Below the pieces are notes generated by a model that saw only the letters and a list, made by a program, of their open reading frames with translations, did not search any database and was not told where the DNA came from. The position numbers and the translations under genes were made by a program. DNA of 7,384 nucleotides from Pseudomonadota bacterium (GTDB lineage: Bacteria; Pseudomonadota; Alphaproteobacteria; Sphingomonadales; Sphingomonadaceae), in contig JAFAEZ010000127.1 of NCBI GenBank assembly GCA_023423775.1, positions 1-7,384 on the forward strand, read 5' to 3'. Every line of letters starts with the position of its first letter. Positions within the stretch are counted from its first letter, which is position 1. This document shows positions 1-6,461 of this stretch, one piece after another.

Positions 1-1261
1 GCGCGGCGCCGAGCGCTGCCGTCGCGGCCATGGCCGGCGCCTGCTGCTCCATCACCTCGGCAGCGGCCTCAGCGATGGCATCGGTGAGGCGCGCGAGCGA
101 GTCCATCGCGATGGGCGCGTCCGCGGCGGGCTCGTCTGCGACCGCTGCGGCGACCGGCCGAGCTGCGATCGGCTGCGGCGGCTCCGCTGCAGCGGGAGCT
201 GCGATCTCCGCGGCCATCGGTTCCGGGGCGACCGCTTCCATCTCCACCGGCTCGATGATCTCGTCGAACTCCGGATCGGGCGCGGCCATCTCCAGCGCGA
301 TCGCATCGAGGATGGCTTCGTCTTCGGCTTCCGCGGCGGCGTCGAGCGAGACCTCGTCGGTCACTTCGGCGAAGGCGGCCGGTTCGGGCTCAGCGAGCGG
401 CGCTTCGAGCGCGACGTCTTCACCCGCGGCATTGTCGCGCGCCGTGTTTTCAGAAGCGGCCGCGATGTCCGGCGCGACGGCGGCGTCCATGGCCTGCTCG
501 GCAGCGGCGAACGCATCGGGGACGCCAGCTGCTTCGACAGCTGCGTCAATCTCGGGAACTGCTGCGCTGTCCGGCGACGTCTCCGTAAAAGCCACGGGGG
601 TTTCGCTCGCCATCGCGCCAAGCCCGGCCTCCGCAGCTGCAACCTCCGCAGGCAGCACGTCCGCCGTTGACGACGGTGCCTCTTGCCTCGGAGCCGGCGC
701 ATAGGACGCGGCCTGCGGCGTTGCGTCGCCGTCGAGCTGCTCGACCCGATCCCTCAGCAGATCGAAGGCGGCCTTGAGCTCGACGCGAGGGTCGACGGTC
801 GACATCTGGCCGCAGGCGGCTTCGATCGAAGCCAGCTGCGAATCAATGAGGTCGCAGATTCGCCCGTCGGCGCCGATCTCGCGCCAGCGCCAGGAGATCT
901 CCTTGATGATGCGCACGCCGCGCGGGATCGGCGCGAGGCTCGCCTCGATCGCCGCGGGATCGAACGCCGCGATCGCGATCGTCTCGGCCTCGCGGATGGC
1001 GCGGCGGATCTCGACCAGCGCCTCGGGCAGGCGGTCCTCGACGACGGGTTGTCGCTGTGCCGCAAGGGTTTCTTCGATCTTCGCGACCGCATCGAGCACC
1101 ATGCTTGTGTCGGCGTTGCGGTTGCGTTTGGCGTATTCGCCGAGGAACCAGCGGCCGCGCGCGGTCTCCATGAAGGCTTCGCGGATCGCGTCGTAATCCT
1201 GCTCGTTCGGCTCGGCCGCGCGGGCAGACATGGGCGAGAGGGCGAATGCTTCGTTGGCCAT
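1..1261 (-). CDS. Uncharacterised protein with acidic Ala/Pro/Glu-rich tail, C-terminus beyond left edge
   Basis: I do not recognise a function. Reading leftward from ATG at 1261-1259, the frame stays open for 420 codons to the window edge without a stop, so the true C-terminus lies outside. The start is MANEAFALSPMSARAAEPNE, with a weak GAG Shine-Dalgarno six bases upstream. Residues about 20-175 look like a folded, mostly helical domain. It contains GRWFLGEYAKRNRNADT (36-52), a motif I associate with conserved hypothetical proteins of Rhizobiales and Rhodospirillales, then a helical stretch around 78-99 and an ISWRWREIG segment (122-130). From about 178 the sequence becomes low-complexity and acidic, dominated by Ala, Glu, Pro and Asp, and is probably disordered. 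Helix-like sequence (DSLARLTDAIAEAAAEVMEQ) returns at 387-406. No signal peptide or membrane segment is visible, so it is probably cytoplasmic. It is transcribed divergently from the MFS gene. The alternative frames across this stretch give Arg/Ser-rich shadow proteins. Confidence 0.8.
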   Translation of the reverse strand, partial: MANEAFALSPMSARAAEPNEQDYDAIREAFMETARGRWFLGEYAKRNRNADTSMVLDAVAKIEETLAAQRQPVVEDRLPEALVEIRRAIREAETIAIAAFDPAAIEASLAPIPRGVRIIKEISWRWREIGADGRICDLIDSQLASIEAACGQMSTVDPRVELKAAFDLLRDRVEQLDGDATPQAASYAPAPRQEAPSSTADVLPAEVAAAEAGLGAMASETPVAFTETSPDSAAVPEIDAAVEAAGVPDAFAAAEQAMDAAVAPDIAAASENTARDNAAGEDVALEAPLAEPEPAAFAEVTDEVSLDAAAEAEDEAILDAIALEMAAPDPEFDEIIEPVEMEAVAPEPMAAEIAAPAAAEPPQPIAARPVAAAVADEPAADAPIAMDSLARLTDAIAEAAAEVMEQQAPAMAATAALGAA

Positions 1262-1288
1262 GACAATCTCGTCGCGCAGATCAGAGCG

Positions 1289-1301
1289 CGTTACTGTAAC
1301 G
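1289..1301. promoter_or_regulatory. Perfect 13-bp palindrome in divergent spacer, candidate operator
   Basis: CGTTACTGTAACG reads as two 6-bp arms (CGTTAC / GTAACG) around a central T. It lies in the 75-bp spacer between the leftward uncharacterised gene (start 1261) and the rightward MFS gene (start 1337), 28 bp from the first start and 35 bp from the second. Short perfect palindromes in divergent spacers are typical binding sites for dimeric repressors such as TetR-family proteins. No regulator gene is in the window, so the identity of the binder is unknown. No convincing -35/-10 pair could be placed. Confidence 0.35.
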
Positions 1302-1336
1302 ATCACCACGATATCGACCGAATCGCAATTGGTTTG

Positions 1337-2533
1337 ATGGCAGGCGAATCACAAATCCCCATTGCAGCAGCGAAGAAGCGGCGATTCGCCGTCAGCCTCG
1401 CCGTGTTCTATTCGGCCGTCTTCGCGGTCGCGGGCACGCATCTGCCGTTCTTTCCGCTCTGGCTGAAGGCGATCGGCATCGACGCGGCGTGGATCGGGCT
1501 GATCAACGCGTTGCCGGCGATCACGCGCTTCACCACGCTGCCGCAGGTGACCGCCTTTGCCGAAAAGCGACAGGCCATTCGCGGCGCCATGATGGTGTCG
1601 GTGCTGGCGACGGCGGTCGGCTTTGCGGCCGTCGGCTTGCAGCAGCAGCCGCTGGCGCTGTTCCTGATCTATGCGCTGACCTGCATGATGTGGACGCCGA
1701 CGACCCCGCTCACCGACGCCTATGCGCTGCGCGGCGTTGCGCGCTACGGGCTCGACTACGGACCCTTGCGGCTGTGGGGCTCGGCGGCCTTTGCCGCCGG
1801 CTCGCTCGCCTGCGGCTATCTCGTCGATGTCATTGCGCCGCGCGATCTGATCTGGGTCATCGTCGCATGGGCCGTCGTCGCGGTCGCGGCCAGCCTGCTG
1901 CTCCAGCCGCTCGACGATGTCAGGCGCAGAAGCGCCGAGACGCATGCCGGCAAGGCGCTGCTGCGCGATGCCGGCTTCTGGGCGATCATCGCCTCGGCCG
2001 CGCTGATCCAGGGCAGCCATGTCGCCTATTACACCTTCTCCGCCATCAACTGGCAGCTCCATGGCATCAGCGGGCTGACGATCGCGGGGCTCTGGACGCT
2101 CGGCGTCATCGCCGAGATCGTCGTGTTCGCGCTGTCGCCGCGCTTCTCGCTGCATCCGTCCACGATGATCGCGATCGGCGGGCTGAGCGCCGTGGTGCGC
2201 TGGGTCGTCACCGCGAGCGAGCCGCCGCTGGCGCTGCTCGCGGTCGTGCAGCTCGGCCATGGCCTTTCCTTCGGCATGACCATCCTCGGCACCATGAATC
2301 TGCTGGTGCAGCGCGTGCCCTCGCATCAGATCGCGCGGGGGCAGGGCTATTACGCCGCGTGCAGCGGACTATTGGGCGCTGCGACCTCGATCGCGTCAGG
2401 CGCGATCTACGCCCGCATCGGCGATGGCCTGTACTACGTGATGGCGGCGATGGCCGCAGCGGGCGCGCTTCTGATCTGGTCGTCGCGGCACCGGCTCAAG
2501 GCTCAGCCCCAGAGCGAAGCGTCCGGCGGATAG
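1337..2533 (+). CDS. MFS transporter, HcaT-like (MFS_1_like) family
   Basis: A predicted 398-residue inner-membrane secondary transporter with about twelve hydrophobic segments, the usual length for the major facilitator superfamily. After a short basic N-terminus (MAGESQIPIAAAKKRRF), the first helix runs at about 18-40. The segment at 124-150 contains PLTDAYALRG, YGPLRLWGS and a charged/aromatic loop typical of the MFS_1_like branch, which includes the 3-phenylpropionate permease HcaT and nucleoside symporters. A second diagnostic stretch, GSHVAYYTFSAINWQ (226-240), closely resembles the HcaT half-repeat. A cytoplasmic loop at about 191-213 separates the two six-helix halves. The substrate cannot be told from sequence. 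ATG 1337 is chosen because the open frame upstream, back to 683, is the antisense shadow of the neighbouring gene. No clear Shine-Dalgarno precedes it. The 3' end overlaps the convergent epimerase gene by 31 bp. Confidence 0.88.
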   Translation: MAGESQIPIAAAKKRRFAVSLAVFYSAVFAVAGTHLPFFPLWLKAIGIDAAWIGLINALPAITRFTTLPQVTAFAEKRQAIRGAMMVSVLATAVGFAAVGLQQQPLALFLIYALTCMMWTPTTPLTDAYALRGVARYGLDYGPLRLWGSAAFAAGSLACGYLVDVIAPRDLIWVIVAWAVVAVAASLLLQPLDDVRRRSAETHAGKALLRDAGFWAIIASAALIQGSHVAYYTFSAINWQLHGISGLTIAGLWTLGVIAEIVVFALSPRFSLHPSTMIAIGGLSAVVRWVVTASEPPLALLAVVQLGHGLSFGMTILGTMNLLVQRVPSHQIARGQGYYAACSGLLGAATSIASGAIYARIGDGLYYVMAAMAAAGALLIWSSRHRLKAQPQSEASGG

Positions 2534-3498
2534 ACCAGGCTGCCGTCATAACGCAGCCCGTGATCGCGGTCGCGCGCGAGCAGCAGGGGACCATCGAGGT
2601 CGACGAAGCGCGCCTGCGGCGTCACCAGCATTGCGGGGGCCATCGACAGCGAGGTCGCGACCATGCAGCCAATCATGATCTCGAAGCCGAGCGCCTGGGC
2701 CGCATCGGCCATGGCCAGCGCTTCGGTGAGGCCGCCGGTCTTGTCGAGCTTGATGTTCACGGCGTCATAGCGTGCGCGGAGCGGCGCGAGCGAGGAACGG
2801 TCATGCACACTCTCGTCAGCGCAGACCGCGAGCGGGCGCCTGATCCGCGCCAGTGCCTCGTCCTTGCCTGAGGGCAGCGGCTGCTCGACCAGCGTGACGC
2901 CGGCCTCGGCACAGGCGGCGAGATTGTGCTCCAGATTGGCCTCGGTCCAGGCCTCGTTGGCATCGACGATCAGCTCGGATTCGGGGGCGGCCTCGCGCAC
3001 CGCCGCGATCCGCTGGGGATCGCCGTCGCCGCCCAGCTTGATCTTGAGCAGCGGCCGGTGCGCTTCCTTGGCGGTCGCCGCGGCCATGACCGCGGGGGTA
3101 CCTAACGAAATCGTGTACGCCGTGGTGCGCTCCCCCGGGACCGGTCGTTCCAGTAGGTTCCAGGCGCGCAACCCGGCCGCCTTGGCCTCGAGGTCGATCA
3201 GGGCGCAATCCAGCGCGTTACGGGCCGCACCGGGCGGCATGGCGGCCTGGAGGGCGGCTCGCGTCAGCCCACCCGTCACGGCCTCCTGCATGGCGTTTAT
3301 AGCGGCCAGCGCCGCCTCGGGCGTCTCCCCATAGCGCGGATAGGGTACGCACTCGCCGCGTCCGGTCAGGCCGTCCCGGCTGACCTCCGCCACGACAGTC
3401 GCGGCCTCGGTCTTGGCGCCCCGGCTGATGGTAAAGCTGCCGGCGATCGGGAAGCGCTCGATTCGCGCCGCCAGGGACACAAGTTTCGTGGAAGTCAT
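2503..3498 (-). CDS. dgcA: Enolase-superfamily dipeptide epimerase / N-acetyl-D-Glu racemase (DgcA type)
   Basis: This 331-residue protein belongs to the muconate-lactonizing subgroup of the enolase superfamily. The group removes and returns an alpha proton of a carboxylate through a Mg2+-stabilised enolate. Catalytic features are complete: the KIK motif (K152, K154) supplies one acid/base lysine. D179 (VDAN), E205 (VEQP) and D228 (ADES) are the metal ligands, and K250 (VNIK) is the opposing lysine. A DLD motif at 300-302 is the dipeptide epimerase signature that binds the substrate amino group. The N-terminal capping domain contains FTISRG (22-27) and GRGECVPYPRYGE (46-58), which I associate with the family annotated as DgcA, acting with DgcN in D-glutamate catabolism. 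L-Ala-D/L-Glu epimerase (YcjG type, muropeptide recycling) is the main alternative. The ATG at 3498 gives the family's usual length (E. coli YcjG about 321 residues). In-frame starts further upstream add unrelated sequence. No dgcN-like gene is in the window. Confidence 0.88.
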   Translation of the reverse strand: MTSTKLVSLAARIERFPIAGSFTISRGAKTEAATVVAEVSRDGLTGRGECVPYPRYGETPEAALAAINAMQEAVTGGLTRAALQAAMPPGAARNALDCALIDLEAKAAGLRAWNLLERPVPGERTTAYTISLGTPAVMAAATAKEAHRPLLKIKLGGDGDPQRIAAVREAAPESELIVDANEAWTEANLEHNLAACAEAGVTLVEQPLPSGKDEALARIRRPLAVCADESVHDRSSLAPLRARYDAVNIKLDKTGGLTEALAMADAAQALGFEIMIGCMVATSLSMAPAMLVTPQARFVDLDGPLLLARDRDHGLRYDGSLVYPPDASLWG

Positions 3499-3563
3499 TT
3501 TGAACTCTGGCGAAATCTGAACCTGCTGGTTACCTCTAGCAACTAACAATGGCCAGTTGGGGA

Positions 3564-3578
3564 TACCTTCTCTAGGTA
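3564..3578. promoter_or_regulatory. TACCT-N5-AGGTA inverted repeat, candidate operator
   Basis: The spacer between dgcA (start 3498, leftward) and mlaE (start 3642, rightward) carries a perfect inverted repeat, TACCT-TCTCT-AGGTA, centred at 3571. A third direct copy of TACCT lies at 3531-3535. The pair of half-sites and the extra copy fit a dimeric regulator site in a shared promoter region. No sigma-70 promoter could be placed with confidence, and the regulator is unknown. The spacer is less GC-rich between about 3495 and 3580 than the coding sequence around it, as expected for a promoter zone. Confidence 0.3.
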
Positions 3579-3628
3579 AGGGCGCGTGCGCAACCATCCG
3601 ATTCCATCCGTTTCCTGCGCTTCGGCAC

Positions 3629-3633
3629 GGGAG
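3629..3633 (+). promoter_or_regulatory. Ribosome binding site fixing the TTG start of mlaE
   Basis: GGGAG lies eight bases before TTG 3642. Upstream in this frame there is no ATG or GTG back to the stop TAG at 3573-3575, and the first internal Met (residue 116) would remove the STAS domain. This Shine-Dalgarno therefore supports TTG as the initiation codon. Confidence 0.6.
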
Positions 3634-3641
3634 CGGACATC

Positions 3642-4775
3642 TTGACCGGCGATCCGAAGCTGGAGCGGATTGCCAAGGGCAACGCGCTGGCACTGTGCGC
3701 CACCGGAACCTGGACCGCGAGCTTCGCGCCGGTTTTGGAGCGGATCGTGGCCGATGCCGAGAAGCTCGCCGGCAGCCCCCAGAGCATCTTCATCGACGTC
3801 TCAGAGGTCGCCAAGCTCGACACGTTCGGCGCCTGGCTGATCGAGCGGCTGCGGCGCAGCCTGACCAGCGGCGCGGTCGAGCCGCAGATCGCGGGCCTCT
3901 CGGCCAATTATTCGAGCCTGGTGGACGAGGTGCGGCGGGTGCGGGCGACGCCCGTGATCGACCGCAGCCCCATCACCATCACCGGCATGCTGGAGCAGAT
4001 CGGCCGGGCCGTGGCCGGCGTTGCCGGCACGGTCGCGGGCCTCGTCGACATGCTCGGCGCGGTGCTCGCGGCGGGCTTTCGCATCCTGATCCATCCGCGC
4101 TCGTTCCGCCTGACCTCGACCGTGCACCACATGGAGCAGGTCTGCTGGCGCGCGGTGCCGATCATCGTGCTGATCACCTTCCTGATCGGCTGCATCATCG
4201 CCCAGCAGGGCATCTTCCATTTCCGCAGGTTCGGCGCCGACATCTTCGTCGTCGACATGCTCGGCGTCCTGGTGCTGCGCGAGATCGGCGTGCTCCTGGT
4301 CGCCATCATGGTCGCGGGCCGTTCGGGCCGCGCCTACACCGCCGAACTCGGCTCGATGAAGATGCGCGAGGAGATCGACGCGCTGCGCACCATGGGGTTC
4401 GATCCGATCGAGGTGCTGGTGCTGCCGCGCATGATGGCGCTGGTGCTGGCGCTGCCGATCCTCGCCTTCCTCGGTGCGATGGCCGCGCTCTATGGCGGCG
4501 GTCTGGTCGCCTGGCTCTATGGCGGCGTCCAGCCGGAGGCCTTCCTGCTGCGGCTGCGCGACGCCATTTCGATCGATCATTTCATCGTCGGTATCGTCAA
4601 GGCGCCGGTGATGGCCGCCGTGATCGGCATCGTCGCCTGCGTCGAGGGGCTCGCCGTTCAAGGCAGCGCGGAATCGCTCGGACAGCACACCACGGCCTCG
4701 GTCGTGAAGGGCATCTTCTTCGTCATCGTGATGGACGGCGTGTTCGCCATCTTCTTCGCCGCGATCGGGATGTGA
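3642..4775 (+). CDS. mlaE: Mla-type lipid ABC transporter permease with N-terminal STAS domain
   Basis: Inner-membrane permease of a phospholipid-transporting MCE (Mla) ABC system, 377 residues. Residues about 10-100 form a STAS domain: the core IFIDVSEVAKLDTFGAWLIE (49-68) has the beta-strand/DxS-type loop/helix of MlaB-like proteins. Residues about 115-377 form the MlaE permease, with hydrophobic segments near 168-188, 202-226, 258-293, 318-336 and 352-374. The family signature AGRSGRAYTAELGSMKM, followed by EEIDAL and LPRMMA (about 225-266), is the cytoplasmic loop region that contacts the ATPase. E. coli uses a separate MlaB STAS protein, so the fusion probably supplies that role in cis. 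The start is TTG 3642, with GGGAG eight bases upstream. It is the first gene of an operon: the next start lies two bases after this stop, implying translational coupling. Family assignment is confident; the direction of lipid transport is not visible from sequence. Confidence 0.93.
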   Translation: MTGDPKLERIAKGNALALCATGTWTASFAPVLERIVADAEKLAGSPQSIFIDVSEVAKLDTFGAWLIERLRRSLTSGAVEPQIAGLSANYSSLVDEVRRVRATPVIDRSPITITGMLEQIGRAVAGVAGTVAGLVDMLGAVLAAGFRILIHPRSFRLTSTVHHMEQVCWRAVPIIVLITFLIGCIIAQQGIFHFRRFGADIFVVDMLGVLVLREIGVLLVAIMVAGRSGRAYTAELGSMKMREEIDALRTMGFDPIEVLVLPRMMALVLALPILAFLGAMAALYGGGLVAWLYGGVQPEAFLLRLRDAISIDHFIVGIVKAPVMAAVIGIVACVEGLAVQGSAESLGQHTTASVVKGIFFVIVMDGVFAIFFAAIGM

Positions 4776-4777
4776 CG

Positions 4778-5548
4778 ATGGCCGGCGAAATTCAGGATCC
4801 CATCATCCGCGTCCGCGACATCACCGTGCAGTTCGGCGCAACGCGCGTGCTCGACGGCCTCAACCTCGACGTCAAGCGCGGCGAGATCCTCGGCTTCGTC
4901 GGGCCCTCGGGCGCGGGCAAGTCGGTGCTGACGCGCACCATCATCGGCCTCGTGCCGAAGGTCGCGGGCTCCATCGAGGTGTTCGGCGTCGATCTTGATT
5001 CCTCCAACACGACGCAGCGCCGCAACGTCGAGCGGCGCTGGGGCGTGTTGTTCCAGCAGGGCGCGCTGTTCTCCTCGCTCACGGTGCGACAGAACATCCA
5101 GTTTCCGATGCGCGAATATTTGCGCGTCTCGCAGCGGCTGATGGACGAGATCACCATGGCCAAGCTGACCATGGTCGGCCTCAAGCCCGAGGTCGCCGAA
5201 CGTTTTCCTTCGGAGCTTTCGGGCGGCATGATCAAGCGCGTGGCACTCGCCCGCGCGCTGTCGCTCGATCCGGATCTGGTGTTCCTGGACGAGCCGACCT
5301 CGGGCCTCGATCCGATCGGCGCCGGCGATTTCGATGAGCTGGTCAGGACGCTGCAGCGCACTTTGGGGCTGACCGTTTTCATGGTAACCCACGATCTCGA
5401 CAGCCTTTACACAGCATGTGACCGCATCGCCGTTTTAGGGAACGGTAAGATCATTGCGGCAGGGTCGATCGCCGACATGCAGGCCTCGCAGCATCCCTGG
5501 CTGAGGCAATATTTCCATGGCAAGCGCGCCCGCGCGGTAATGGGTTGA
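4778..5548 (+). CDS. mlaF: Mla-type lipid ABC transporter ATP-binding protein
   Basis: A 256-residue ABC ATPase that should dimerise on the cytoplasmic face of the MlaE permease and power lipid movement. All nucleotide-binding motifs are intact: Walker A GPSGAGKS (42-49), Q-loop FQQGALF (92-98), signature LSGGM (147-151), Walker B LVFLDEP (167-173), D-loop SGLDP (175-179) and H-loop His205 (VTHD). The FQQGALFSSLTV stretch and the SGGM signature are characteristic of the MlaF/Ttg2A/TGD3 subfamily rather than nutrient importers, where SGGQ is usual. The ATG at 4778 is chosen because it gives the normal family N-terminus and follows the mlaE stop by two bases. The same frame is open upstream only as a shadow of mlaE. 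A weak GGGA ribosome binding site (4767-4770) lies within the end of mlaE. Sixteen bases separate it from mlaD. Confidence 0.95.
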   Translation: MAGEIQDPIIRVRDITVQFGATRVLDGLNLDVKRGEILGFVGPSGAGKSVLTRTIIGLVPKVAGSIEVFGVDLDSSNTTQRRNVERRWGVLFQQGALFSSLTVRQNIQFPMREYLRVSQRLMDEITMAKLTMVGLKPEVAERFPSELSGGMIKRVALARALSLDPDLVFLDEPTSGLDPIGAGDFDELVRTLQRTLGLTVFMVTHDLDSLYTACDRIAVLGNGKIIAAGSIADMQASQHPWLRQYFHGKRARAVMG

Positions 5549-5554
5549 GCAGCC

Positions 5555-5558
5555 GGAG
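5555..5558 (+). promoter_or_regulatory. Ribosome binding site of mlaD
   Basis: GGAG in the 16-base mlaF-mlaD gap, six bases before ATG 5565. It supports that start, which also places the membrane anchor at the normal position. Confidence 0.6.
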
Positions 5559-5564
5559 CACCTG

Positions 5565-6431
5565 ATGGAAACGCGGGCAAATTACGTGTTGATCGGTTCG
5601 TTCACGCTGGCGGTGATCGCCGCCGCGATCGGCTTCGTGCTGTGGTTTCAGTCGCTGCACACCACCAAGCAGCGCAGCCCCTTGCGCGTCGTGTTCGAGG
5701 GCCCGGCGGCGGGCCTGCGCAACGGCGGCAGCGTCAACTTCAACGGTATCAGGGTGGGCGAGGTGGTCTCGGTGAAGCTGGACAACCCGCGGCGGGTTGT
5801 CGCACTCGCCATGATCGAGAACAATGCCCCGATCCGCAAGGACACGCTGGTCGGCCTCGAATTCCAGGGCCTCACCGGCGTCGCCGCAATCTCGCTCAAG
5901 GGCGGCGACGAGGCGGCGGCCCCGCCGCCGCTCGATCAGGACGGCATCCCGACGCTGACGGCCGATCCCAACAAGCTCCAGGACGTCACCGAGGCGATCC
6001 GCGGCACGCTGCAGAACATCAACAAGATCGTCGCCGACAACCAGGAATCGGTGAAGAACTCGCTGAAGAACCTCGAGACCTTCACCAACTCGCTGGCGCG
6101 CAACTCCGAGAAGATCGACGGGGTGATGGCCAAGGTCGACGGCGTCATGCTCAAGGCCGACAATCTCATGCTCGGCCTCAATACGCTCGCCGGCGGCAAG
6201 GATGGCGGCGAGCTGTTCCAGGCGGTGAAGTCGATCCGCGAGCTCGCTGACGATTTCGACAAGCGCTCCGGCGCGCTGATGGCCGACGGCCGCCGCACCC
6301 TCGGCGACATCAGCCGCGCCGTGAACAATTTCGACCGCAACCCGACCCGCGTGCTGTTCGGCGCCAGCAATTCATCGCAAGCAGCCCCGCCGCCCGAGCC
6401 GCCGAAGCCGGCGGCAGCGCCCAGGCGGTAG
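5565..6431 (+). CDS. mlaD: MCE-domain lipid-binding protein of the Mla ABC transporter
   Basis: A 288-residue substrate-binding subunit, anchored in the inner membrane with most of the chain in the periplasm. METRANY is followed by one transmembrane helix (about 8-28), the standard anchor of this family. The MCE domain spans about 38-115, with the hallmark VNFNGIRVGEVVSV (57-70) and the closing LEFQGLTGVAAISLKGG (98-114). In characterised MlaD proteins this domain forms a hexameric ring with a lipid channel. Residues about 135-255 are predicted to be helical and coiled-coil-like, including a near-repeat (KIDGVMAKVDGVMLKADNLM, 183-202). This fits longer MCE proteins in which the helices extend the channel toward the outer membrane. 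NFDRNPTRVLFG (255-266) is a common C-terminal motif of the family, followed by a Pro/Ala-rich tail. It is the last gene of the operon seen here. No auxiliary lipoprotein gene follows. Confidence 0.93.
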   Translation: METRANYVLIGSFTLAVIAAAIGFVLWFQSLHTTKQRSPLRVVFEGPAAGLRNGGSVNFNGIRVGEVVSVKLDNPRRVVALAMIENNAPIRKDTLVGLEFQGLTGVAAISLKGGDEAAAPPPLDQDGIPTLTADPNKLQDVTEAIRGTLQNINKIVADNQESVKNSLKNLETFTNSLARNSEKIDGVMAKVDGVMLKADNLMLGLNTLAGGKDGGELFQAVKSIRELADDFDKRSGALMADGRRTLGDISRAVNNFDRNPTRVLFGASNSSQAAPPPEPPKPAAAPRR

Positions 6432-6461
6432 CAGGCGCGAAAGTTCGCGCCTCTCGCACCT

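Noticed and set aside
30..704. 224-residue rightward frame rich in Ala and Ser
   Set aside because: This is the antisense shadow of the Ala/Glu/Pro-rich tail of the leftward gene. It has no domain and no upstream ribosome binding site.
754..1266. 170-residue leftward reading frame starting with TTG
   Set aside because: Its product is extremely Ser/Arg/Pro-rich. It is a frame-shifted shadow of the gene starting at 1261, which shows normal alphaproteobacterial protein composition.
683..1336. N-terminal extension of the MFS frame by 218 residues
   Set aside because: The extension is Arg/Asp-rich, lacks membrane segments, and lies antisense to the well-supported leftward gene. The MFS family begins at the basic leader encoded from 1337.
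1349..2326. 325-residue leftward frame antisense to the MFS gene
   Set aside because: The product is packed with Arg, Asp, Gln and His and has no fold-like pattern, which is typical of the complement of a GC-rich membrane-protein gene.
1489..2871. 460-residue rightward frame across the MFS and dgcA genes
   Set aside because: Frame-shifted shadow with Arg/Ala/Asp-rich composition, spanning two supported genes on opposite strands.
3499..3641. Small gene in the dgcA-mlaE spacer
   Set aside because: The spacer is only 143 bp, has stops in the relevant frames, and no ORF with a ribosome binding site was seen. It reads as a promoter region.
3801..4688. 295-residue leftward frame antisense to mlaE
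   Set aside because: Asp/His/Gln/Arg-rich shadow without domains. The opposite strand has an unmistakable STAS-MlaE protein.
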